DNA of 64,000 bases from Daucus carota subsp. sativus (Eukaryota > Streptophyta > Magnoliopsida > Apiales > Apiaceae). The notes under the pieces are model-generated. The model saw only the letters and a program-made list of their open reading frames with translations. It was not told where the DNA came from and did no database searches. The stretch is taken from contig NC_030388.2 in assembly GCF_001625215.2 (NCBI RefSeq), forward strand, positions 25,160,558-25,224,557, in the 5' to 3' direction. Shown here one piece after another: positions 34,315 through 46,000 of this stretch. Position 1 is the first letter of the stretch. Each line of letters opens with the position of its first letter. The translations under genes and the position numbers were made by a program.

Positions 34315-35960
34315 CTAACAAGGGTGGCCTGGTTTGCATTTGAGAGCACCTGCATATCTTGTCAGCCTCCCTGCAAAACTACCAGGCTTTGCTTTGATCA
34401 GATTCATCTTAACAGCCTCACTAGAAAATGGCGGCCCGGACTCCACGAAATATGCTCCGTTAGTGAACTTATCGCCTTCGGATCTCCACTGCCAATGCTT
34501 CCATACCTCTGGCGTCGCCTCCCTCTTTGTCACCTTGACAACAATAAAAAAAAAACTAAAACTTGACACCTACTAGTGAAAGCAAAAACAAAGCGATCCT
34601 AGGCAGGCTAGGGTGTCTTGTAATACGTCTTTTCACCAGAACAAAAACAAAGCGGTAATAATAAAATCATGCAGAATCATGAGATTTGAGCAAGTACCTC
34701 CTTTGCATGGCCGTTATCAGGGCCCTTGAATCGGTTGCCCTGGCAAATGATGGTTGGAGCAGAGCTCCCACCGATGGCATACATTTCCCATCGATTGTAA
34801 TCATTGTTTATTACGTGAACAAACCCGAAACGAACCCTAGGCATTCTCTGCACCAGTCCCTTGCCAAATCTGTTAAACGCAACAGTCACTTGCATTATCT
34901 TATCGGCCTCACATGAATCACTTCCACCTAACAACATAACCTGCAATGCAACAACTTGAGTAAACCAGCATTTTCCGAAAGAATCATGATCAATCCAAAT
35001 GTTACTTGTTATTACATACATGATCATGATTATTGAACTTGTTATTTGAGATTGTAATGGCTGTTGATCCCTGGATGGCATCAACCTGGCCATCAGAACA
35101 TTTTCCGAAAGAATTATGATCAACCCAAATGTTACTTGAACCATAAATATTAATCCCATCACCATCACTTATTGTTCTAAGTCCTAGGTGAAAAACAGAA
35201 TCCCTCACAATTCCTCCTGGGGTGACTATAATGTGATGAATCCTAATCCCATGTACAATCACATTTTCGACAAACTGTAATGTAAGCCCGGCTCCATAAG
35301 CAATATGTACAGTTTTTCCTCTGCCATCAATTGTCTTGTTACTCGTTATTATAAGTTCTTGCTGCAGCCTAATGACCATAGATTTTGAAAATATAATCCA
35401 CAATGGTACTTCTTGAATCACTGCATGTCGAAGTGTTCCTGGTGCTGGATTCTCAACATCATTGTCAGATTCATCAGTTACAACATAGAATTCTCCGTCT
35501 TTTCCCCCAGTTGTTCTGCTTCCGAACCCCCTGGCACATTCTGCCAGTCTCTTTCTGTCAGTTTCCCAGTCAGCTCGACACCTCCAGCATCTGTCAATTG
35601 GATTTGTCGCTGTGCAGTCATCTGATTCTCCTAATAGTCTCCTTGTCTTGTTTCGTTTTAGGATTCTGCCAACATTAATATAAGAACACGTAGGTACTGA
35701 AAAATAGTATACTAAAATCAAAATCAAGGTTTAAAAAAATTCAGAACAAGTACTCACTCGCCAACTTGCTTGTTCACGTTATCAGTAGTTTCCTCAGGAT
35801 GAGGATCATATGACTTTTCTGCATTTTCCTTAGCTTTCTTGGCACGAGCGAGCAGAAAATCATCAACTTCTGCAATACCAGCATGCATACAGGGGAGAAC
35901 AATTGCTAAAGAAAAGAAAAAAACGAAGAAGGCCAATTTTTTGCGTCGAAGAATTGGCAT
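34315..35960 (-). CDS. Secreted pectate lyase (PL1 family)
   Basis: It cleaves de-esterified pectin in the cell wall by beta-elimination, a calcium-dependent reaction. Minus-strand exons 35960-35758, 35665-35020, 34940-34698 and 34533-34315 total 1311 bases, 436 residues. An N-terminal signal ([20 protein letters not shown]) precedes a plant-type linker. The body shows [39 protein letters not shown] and [18 protein letters not shown], as in PL1 enzymes, and [18 protein letters not shown] with the expected catalytic Arg in the PRxRxG setting. It ends in a Cys-rich [11 protein letters not shown] tail. Intron 2 (79 bp) contains a near-copy of part of exon 2. No special regulation is visible. Confidence in function is high from motifs. 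Confidence 0.93.
34969..35138 (-). repeat. Partial exon duplication in pectate lyase intron 2
   Basis: The 40 bases at 34969-35008 match 35099-35138 with only two differences. The right copy is exon 2 sequence coding for the [13 protein letters not shown] segment. The left copy lies inside the 79-bp intron. This looks like a local duplication that the intron now hides. Confidence 0.85.
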
Positions 35961-36983
35961 TGTTGTTGATTATGTCTTATTTTGTTATTGTTAGGTACTT
36001 AGTAGCTGCATTCTTCGAATATTACTGCCAACCTGTATTCATATAGCCTAAGCTATTCGCGGTGATTCACTTGTTATTTGCTAATATAACAAAAACAGAG
36101 TTTGATATAATGGAAGGTTAGGAAAAATTTGGATACATGAGATATAGATGGCAAAATTAGAATGTCACAGCAAAAGGTGAAGCCACAGGATGAAAGCGAG
36201 AAAGCTGCTAGGCCACTCATCCATGCATCTCTTAACTTGAGATTTAACCTTACTGCTAATAGAATCTGTTAGTCACTCTCTATTCTTTTCCATTTACCTG
36301 TAATGGATAAATATTTTTCCGCTGACCAGAATACTATTACAATGTTTTTTGTTACTAACATACATCCGACTGGAAAAAAACTCTGAAAGATAAAAATCTT
36401 AGAATAAAGCAATTTTCCGTCGGACCACAATATATAACGGCAGACGAGAAAAGATGCAGGTCTTCTTCAAAAACCAGATAAAAATTGATACGCGCGTCAT
36501 TTAAGTTAACTACACATACAAATGACTGATACTCCCTCCGTCCCCTGAGTTATATATATATTGGGGGACGGAGACGCGGCACGGACTTTAATGCTCCTGT
36601 AAAGTATAGTTTTGTAACTTATTTTTAAGATTTTTCTTTTCTGAATAAAAAATTGAATGTTATATTTTTATTTAGAAAAAGAAAATTTCAAAAATAAGTT
36701 ATAGAACTATATTTTATAAGAGCATTGAAATGCGTGTCGAGCAGTGAAAAAGAAACGTATAAAATTAAATGGGACAGAGGGAGTAATAAACTTTCAATAA
36801 TGATTAATGATTAGCAAGTTATTTAGAATGCAAATACATATATATGAACTCTGCTGTGTATTTTGCCACTGATCAACAACGGCTGATTTTAGAGGTGTTT
36901 TCTCTGTCTTATGCATATATGGTTTATTTACAAGTAATTAACGAAGACATGTTTGATTATGTTAAATTTATTAGGCTAATATC
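35961..36983. other. Pectate lyase promoter region with Stowaway MITE
   Basis: A+T-rich region upstream of the pectate lyase start, with a Stowaway element at 36532-36783. No gene is seen. Confidence 0.55.
36532..36783. mobile_element. Stowaway MITE, same family as 17415-17665
   Basis: Ends CTCCCTCCGTCCCC and GGGACAGAGGGAG with TA on both sides; 252 bp. The interior matches the copy at 17415 in reverse orientation (CGCGGCACGGACTTTAATGC and GAGCATTGAAATGCGTGTCG). Confidence 0.92.
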
Positions 36984-36989
36984 TTGGTG

Positions 36990-37600
<611 letters not shown>

Positions 37601-37679
37601 CCGCTACGCATGGTTAGAGAGATGAATTTTTTCGCAAAATTAATTGTGACTAAATTATCGAATTAATTGTTTGATTTAA

Positions 37680-38350
37680 ATTTTTTATTTTACTACTAAA
37701 ACTTTTTTTTTATAAAAGGTTTAGAGTTGATTTGAGATGGAGTAAACTCCGTTTCTGCTCCCTTGTTGTCTCTAATAAATGCTATTGCAGTTAATTGCTA
37801 TTTGCCCCATGTTAAAATTGCAAAACTGAAAGGGAGAGTTATTCTACAACTTCAGTGAATAAATAAATTTAAAATGTGCATGTAGCAGCATCCTAATATT
37901 AATATGTATTAAAGATATATTAGTATGAAAAAAAAACATATAGTAAATAATAATAAAATCTTTTATTTAAAATTAATAAATTTAATTTTTATCTTTATGT
38001 CTCTTTTCTAAAGACATTTCTTTTTTATGATTACAAAATTCATTTAAAAATGTAGGAGGTGCATGTAGCACCATCCACAATTTTAATACTTATTAAAAAT
38101 AGAGTAGTATAAAAATACATTTTTTATTTTACCAATAAAACTTTTTTTCACAGCAACCTTTTCTAACGTATTTTACTGATAAAATTAAGAGTTAATGTTG
38201 AGATGGGAGTCAACTCCTTGGGCAGTTAAAAAGAAGAGAGTTAATTCCTTCTTTCTGTCATCACTTACTGTCTGTAATAAAGGTTATTGTACCTAAGTGC
38301 TATTTGCTCCCAGCTTGAAAAACCAAAACTGAAAGGGAGAGTTCATCTAC
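37680..38350 (+). repeat. Diverged tandem duplication upstream of the B3 gene
   Basis: Segments around 37690-37870 and 38130-38350 share order and wording: TTTTAC...AATAAAACTTTTTTT, GAGATGG...GT(A/C)AACTCC, a TGTCTCTAATAAA/TGTCTGTAATAAA motif, GCTATTTGC and AAAACTGAAAGGGAGAGTT. The pieces GTGCATGTAGCAGCATCC (near 37875) and GTGCATGTAGCACCATCC (near 38055) are also paired. The region looks like an old duplicate of the promoter and leader directly before the B3 start. Confidence 0.7.
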
Positions 38351-38382
38351 AGTTTATCTCTGAATATTCTTCTTCACCACGA

Positions 38383-39658
38383 ATGGCTCGATTCTCTGCT
38401 TCCCAAATGAAATTTATCAAAGTGCTGAGTCGGGGTGAAAGTGTTCTGGACTCGCTGGCAAGTCATCCACAATTTCGATTTTGCATGTATAAACTGATGT
38501 CCGAATCGCCTGTAATTTTAACCTTGTTTCACAGGAAATTCCTCCAATGTTCTGTACAGAGTACGGGCATAAGCTGTATGAAGGTTTGAAATTGAGTGTG
38601 GGTGATATCTTTGAGGCGAGTATCAAGTTCAATCGGCAGTCGGAGGTGTTGCTTGGAATGAAGAGAGTGTATGAGACATTCAAGCTTAAAGGCGGAGAAA
38701 CTCTGATTTTCGACTTCTCTTCTTTCATATATATCATCGACACAAATGAAATGGAAGTATTTTACCCCAAACTGATTTTTCCCAATGGTTCTGTTCTGTG
38801 TCCTTTAGGTATGAAATTTGTTGGGTTCCATTTGTCTTGACATGACTATTATGATAGAGTGTTGACATTGTACTTCGAATTTTGTAATTTACAGATCGTG
38901 CTTGTAAATGGGGTTTGAAGTTTGTTAAATTCATGACCTGCATGAAGAAAGTGGTGGACACAATTGTACGTATTCTTAAGTAATATATTTAGGAACCTCG
39001 TATATATAAAGTAAGTCTAACGGATTTGGGTTAATCACAGGAGCCTCCTGAAACATTTGCGGATGCCTTTGGTTCTGTACTAAGACATGATCTTACATAC
39101 TGTCTGATCAATGGAGATGAGGTCCATGGTTTCTATGATTTTAACAAAATAAGCTTAGAGGATTTGGTGAAATTTGCAAAAGATATGGCGTAGTTGATCT
39201 TTCTTATTTTGACATGATGGTACTAACCTATGATGGTAGGCGTAAAATATATGTATCCTTATTTGATACTAATCATGTTGAAGTAGTTCCTCCAAGACGT
39301 GAAGGTAATGTACATGCAGTACATGAATTAAATTATGTAGTGTCTAAATAAAGTGACTACAAATAATTTTTTTCTGTTTGTATGCTGAAAACAGGAATGA
39401 ATTTTGAAGTTATGATTAAGCCATTCCATCTCTATGACTACTGTTATGGTGTGGTATGTGCTATGATAAATCTAAAATTAGAATTATAGCTGGAGGTGAT
39501 GCTAGATGTCCTGCAGGGAAGAAATTGACACCAAAGGACCTCAATTATCCTAAAATGACCATAAATCTATTAACTGTACCAGAAACCAACAAGACAGGTA
39601 AAATGAAAGCCTCGCCTTTAGTAATTTACAGTTTTACATTGCTTGATGCACTGGACTA
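38383..39658 (+). pseudogene. B3-domain (REM-like) gene, probably broken
   Basis: The start MARFSASQMKFIKVLSRGES opens a B3-type fold, continuing EIPPMFCTEYGHKLYEGLKL and FKLKGGETLIFDFSSF. Likely exons are 38383-38457, 38535-38808, 38895-38965, 39041-39304 and 39395 onward. The first intron appears to use a GC donor (CTG|GCAAGT) with a normal CAG acceptor. In the fourth exon the frame meets TAG at about 39191, yet shifting by one restores GVVDLSYFDMMVLTYDGRRK, so one base seems lost in the A run near 39178-39182. Further B3-like text (MNFEVMIKPFHLYD) follows. REM proteins are nuclear DNA-binding factors. Either this is a pseudogene or the assembly has an indel. Confidence 0.7.
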
Positions 39659-40019
39659 GCAGGAATTATTTCTAGGTTTACATGTCTTTTCGTAAACTGT
39701 ACTTCTATGTGTAACAAGAATACAAGTTCTACATAGATGCACGGACGCAAGTTCACACAATACAAGACCTGTGTTTTATTTATATTCATCAACTCTATCT
39801 TAATTAAAGAAAATTTTGATTGACTCCTCAGTGGCTATATAATACGAGCACCAGTAGCTGGCAAGGCTTGAAATAAGTTGCGCTAAATTCTTGAAGTAAA
39901 TTCTTGAATTCCTCTTCAAGAATTTATATTCAGTATTGTTGATAATTTGGTATCTCCAAATGCAAATTGTCATCCATAAACTTTATATGGTTCAAAGGCA
40001 AAATAATGCTGTATATAGT
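39659..40019. other. Intergenic, B3 gene to AMY3 3' end
   Basis: It holds the likely 3' untranslated part of AMY3 and no recognisable gene. A short inverted repeat, AAGTAAATTCTTGAATTCC followed by TTCAAGAATTTA, lies near 39892-39928. Confidence 0.5.
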
Positions 40020-43000
40020 TTATGATGCTTCCCAGACCTTGTAATCTCTTCCTTCCCTGGCTAAAGACCAGTTCTGGTTCCCATGTTGATGTTGAGGCTC
40101 ATAATGACCTGGTCCAATCTTCACGGCCACTTTCTCATCAATTATTGCTGCATAAACATCCCTTTCTGCTTTGGTGATGTTAACCTGAACCATATACAAC
40201 ATGTGCGAGTGAGGAAGCCAGTGAGGTTAAGACAGAGTTTATAGACTGGGAGGACAAAATCACTGGGAAACATATTGGTCCTGGATACTCTGTGAGTTGA
40301 TTTTTACTTGTATAAATATAAATATATAACCACAACTTTGAAATTGTTTGTAATATAACATGACGTGATCTGCAGAATGATACTAGTCAATTAGGAAAGA
40401 AGGCAATGACTTCAAATGGACCTATACAAACATGTAGACAGAATCAGAAGATACTTCCCGTTTTTCAATTAAACATTTCATGTGACATACAAATATCCCA
40501 CAGTACAATACATATGAGCAATTAACTGCAGATATGGCACTATAATATACTAGTAGTGGATGATCACAAATAACATGCAGCTAGCCAGTAAGTTAGGCAA
40601 AACATTTACCATATAGAGATATGATGCAAGTCTATGGTGTGATGCATAAAGAACATTTATGTGTACCACCAGTAGTGGATCCCAAAAATATTAAGGGCAG
40701 GCCATTCACCTACTCTTGCACACATGGATCTGCCCATTATACCTCAGAAAACTAGCTAATTTTTAGCCCATACTCTAGTGAACAATCAAGACATTATCTT
40801 ATATCATTTGCCTACACAACTTTCAACTTATTATTTATTCAGGAAAAATGTAATTATAACAACAAATGTTAACTACTACAGTTACAAGTGCTCAAGTAAG
40901 ACTTCTGAAAGTGCTACAGTTAACATTTTGCAATACTTACTGTACTTCGGCAGTTGATCTTATTTCTAGTTCTGATCGAAATGAGTGCTGATATTTCCGA
41001 GTTAAGGTGAGAAAAAATGTGATCATAGAAAACTGATGGTGTCCCAGGGTGAGTCAATATGTAAGCGTAACCTTGCATCTCTCTTCCACCTGGAAATCTC
41101 CAATGACCCTTCATAACATAAAGGAAAGAATTCAATTTACTGTCAAGATATGGGGCAAGAAGGATAACTACCATAGTCGATGCAAGAAGAGGAAATATAT
41201 TGTTTCAAAGAGAAAATACACTTTCTAGTTTGCTTATTAAGTTCATCTAATCAACAAATAACGTTCTTATTAATAACGTTCTTATTAACAGGGAGCAATA
41301 AGTACACGAAAGCACTTCCAAAGAAAATAAACATAACAAAAGCTTGAAAGAATAATTTAACAAACTATAACAAAAATGAGGATGGTGACTTTCTATCAGC
41401 AACATCATAGTGATAAGAACGTTTTAGACCACACAAAGACTTATCAAATTCTAATTCAGAGCATATTCGTGACTTGGAAAGAGTTTATTGCAACCAAGGG
41501 GCTCCGAGGTAATTCTCCGTTCAATATCTTGTCCCATAAATGATTCGTATAGTACGTACGAAATTGCAGCAGCTCGTGGTAAAAAAAGATTTGAAGTTAG
41601 ACACTTGACACACATGCATCAAAATTCCAGCAATGAGAGACCTTGGAAGAAAGTGATGAATGACCAAGAAGTCAACGGGGAAACCAAATAACTGAAGAAA
41701 TGTGTCCGTTTTGACCTCTGCCAAACCAAATTAAAGCTGAACCCAACCCCCACAATTATGCATCTACCTACCATGGACTTGAGTGATAATACTGTAGCAT
41801 GAAATACATCTATATATGTCCCCTCTTGACTTCATCACAGCATGTGACTTTACTTTTTTCCTTTCAGTATTTTCCATGCCACCAGAATTAGGATTTAGGA
41901 ATAGAGAAATCTTGCATTGCTTAAGTGTCATAAAGTATATTCAGAGATAAATTAATATAAGTGCATACCTGTGTGGAACCAGTATCATGATTCTCTATAA
42001 AAGTAACTGCACGAGAAGGCCACCAGCCAACAACCCCTGGAGGTTTTCCCTTCTCGTCAGATAACCGCCAGTACTCACATCTTTCAAGTGCCTGTTTTGA
42101 AGGATAAAATGGCATATATGAGTAGATTACAATATTGACAGTTATACTGAACTTTCTCTATATGTATTCTCTGGTAGTCTGATGCAAGGAAGAATCAACC
42201 ACAAACAATGACATAATACAGCTACCAAAAGGACCCTCAAGTACAGTGATTTAAAAAAAAAAATAATAAGCAGAAAAATAGAGACTGATGAATTGATTGT
42301 TGAATAAGATGATACAAAGAATAATTTTTCCTTCACGGAGTACATACCAAAACACATTAAGTCAAATATATCACATCCACAGGCCACATTTTATGGATTT
42401 AAATGTGGCACCTAGAAATCAAGCTCCTAGTTGCCTAAAGAAAAACTCGAGTTCACATTTTTATTGAAAGAAAATTGAATGCTAAAGCAAATTTTAAAAC
42501 GTGGAGTGTTGCTCAATTTCAGTAAAGAACAAGCAATCAGAATATTATGCACTTGTATAATATCATAGTTTAACAAGTTAACCATAAACTGGCTCCAGAC
42601 ACGGAAGTAGTAGAACAGAATGATAAGTAGTTGAGGATATTCATTTTTAAGCTTCAAATAATTTGACAATCATATAAATCTAAAAGGGAATAGTTCTAAA
42701 GTAAACTTACAGCATGAAGAATTCCTTTTGTCGTAACATCAAATGCACCAGCAGTCCCACTTGTAGCATTAATCCAGTCAATAATTCTCTGCCGGTGTGC
42801 ATCTTGGTTGTGATCCATCTCACCATATGAGTAACTTAGTGAATCCCAATACTCACCTACAGCAAAGTATGGCTCAGTAACCTCCATGTAGTCTTTCACA
42901 TATCCACCCCAAAATCCCCTAACATAGTCAAGTCTCCATCCATCATATCCTATGTCTTTCCTGCAAGTAAATATAACCTGATCAAAACAGTTACCATTTG

Positions 43001-46000
43001 AGCAAATATGAGTATATATATTCCAGAAAATAAAGCATCTACCAAAAATTAAGGTGCAATCAAACACTTAAGCTAAATGTCAACTAACCTAGTCCATCCC
43101 TTCCAAGATAATTGGTTTTTATCACTTCTGAAAGTGAGTTTAAAACTTTATTGCTCACTGATGGTTCACTATTATCACCTTTATATGACTATTGACAGTG
43201 AAATTCATATAAAAAATTAACTATAGCTTGTGATTGTTTGAAACTTATACGAAATAATAGATAGAATCCACAATAAACAACATATGCAATTGACCTGATA
43301 ATTTACACAACCCTGTTGCCATTATAATTACCATGATTCGATTATATTGTAGTCAGAGGAAAAAGATTAACAGAGATGTTAAAAAGTAACAACTTCAGAA
43401 TGCATTCAAGCCCGTGTTATCCTATTCAAACAAAAAATTCTCATGGTTTGTGTTCCTCTGGACAAATAACAAACCCCCGATTAGTTTACAAGAAAGCAAA
43501 GAACTTTTACCCAAGCAGATGAGATGGAGAAATTGCTTAAAAACTTGCTTTAACTATAAGAAATTAATAGAAACTTTGTAGAAGGTTCATATAATGTAAC
43601 CTGAGCCAACACAACCACTCTTTGAGATCCTTTCTCACAAAATCTTGTGAGTGGTCGATATTTGGAGCAGCGTGGAAGTTATCCCCACTACTTTTGTTTC
43701 CCCTTCCCTGCATAAAAAAAGAAGAAAATACATTGCTTATACTTATAGCAGAGTGGTTAATATATAATGATATCTTGAATTATTTAGTGTCTATCCTGGG
43801 TAACAATATTACCATATCCTATAATGTTGTAAGATAGTCCAAAATCGTACAGCACCTTTCTAAAGCCTTATGATGAAAGAGATTCTATAAACCTTATACC
43901 TGGAAATGTGGATCATCAGCAACAACAGCCCGATCATCCCAATTTAAACGCCCACCAAATATATTCCAAACTCCATTCTGATTCTGATGATGTGCACAAC
44001 GGTGATTTAAAACAGCGTCCCCAAGAACTTTGATGTCAAATTCATGAAATTTTTCAATAAGAATCTTCAATTCATCAACAGTACCATACCTATTACAAAT
44101 ATATCACTTGTTTAGCAAAATCCATAAATACATTTAATACCTTGGAGGACAGTTCTTTTAACATATAAGAGAAAAATTCAATATTTGAAATAGGTGATAT
44201 AGCCAAGTTATGGTTGAAGAAATCCAACAACTAAAGCACGGTAAAAATTTCAGATCAGATAAATGAAAAGTGAAAGTATAAGTAGAGGAAAGTAAGAATA
44301 TCAAAGCAGTCCAAAAATTTCAGTCAAGATATCAGCAATGGAGAGAAGGGATTGCAAAGGCATAACTATCTTTTTTGAAAGAAACACTAAAAGAGCATCA
44401 GAAATGAATCTGCCACCAACCGCTGTAAATTGTAATTAGTATATTATGCATTACATAAAAAGTAGATTAATACCACAAAGCAAAGTTCTACCAAATGCAG
44501 GTCAAATGATTACTTAATTAGAGAGAACATATATGTTCACCTATTAGAAAACAAGGCTGGAAACAGTATCACGGGGAAAAGCTGAAAGTTTAGCACAATC
44601 ATTATAAATTATGCATGGTGAACTTAAGTCCAATTATTGGCAATATAACAATAAAATATGTGGATCACTAGATATAGTATTAGTATTTTCCACATGCTTC
44701 CTGATTATATGACTTAAATAACCATGTACCTCAAATATGTCAAATAACCATGTACCTCAAATAATAGCATAAAAAAATATGATTCAGAAGACAGAAAGTC
44801 ATTATAAATTATGCATGGTGAACTTAAGTCCAATTATTGGCAATATAACAATAAAATATGTGGATCACTAGATATAGTATTAGTATTTTCCACATGCTTC
44901 CTGATTATATGACTTAAATAACCATGTACCTCAAATATGTCAATAAATATCGATCAAAAAGCCAATATAGTAAGATTATACCTGGAATTTAAGTTGTATA
45001 AATCTTTCGGCATGTAGCCTTCAGGTGAGATGGACTCTGTTGGCGGTGGTAACCAAACAACTGTAAAGCCGAGGGATGCTAATTCGGCAGCTTTTTCTTG
45101 TAGTTCCATGTACCATCTTCCAGATTTGTTGGACTCCCAGTTGAATCCCTGACATAAAATTTCGAAACCTGAACCAGTTCCTGAACATATTTTTACAGGT
45201 GCTTCTGGTTCTATTTTCTCGATGACATCACTCTCTGTAAAAGCTGGAATAGGACTTCTGAATATACTGTAAGCTTCTGCAGCCAGCTTTTCGATTTCTT
45301 GAAGAATGGTTTCTTGAGTTTCTTTGCTTTTAGTTTTCCGTTTCTTTTCGGAAGAAATTCCAGTAACCAAACTTCTGATTTCATTTATGATTTCATCAGT
45401 GTATTCTGAGATTGTCGGATCAGACAATCCATCTTTTTTAGATATGGGTGAAGAGTCTGATTCTACAGTTTCAGTTAAAACCTTTTGGATTGAATCTTCG
45501 GATTGATTCTTTACAGAGAGTTTCTCCAGGTCACTTGAAGTTGAAAGGGGTACATAGAAGTCGTTTCCCATACAGTTTAACCATGTGTCATCATTTAACT
45601 TCAAGACAAAAAGAAATCCTACTAATCCTTGTTCCATAGTAAATAAGCCGCCAGCACCTTCCTCGCCTTTTCGCTGTAATGCAGACAATATACAGAATAA
45701 CTTCCAGGCAAGTTAATGTAGACTCTAAGAGAAATAAGAACACTTCAATATACCTGCAAGATAGTCCGAAGGGCCTTGTTCTTGAAATTTGTTGTTTTGA
45801 CTGGATGTGGCTCAGCTGGGATTTCCCATTTTTTACTCTCATCTTTGCAAACTCCCCAGTGAACAACAATATCACCTGGGAGATCCGTTTCCATGTAAAG
45901 AAGTTTCTTGGCTGTCTCTGGACATGTACTGACAGAAACTTTCACCGCATTATCAAATAATGTTTCTTTAACAATTGGATGTTCTTCGCAGAAACTTTTA

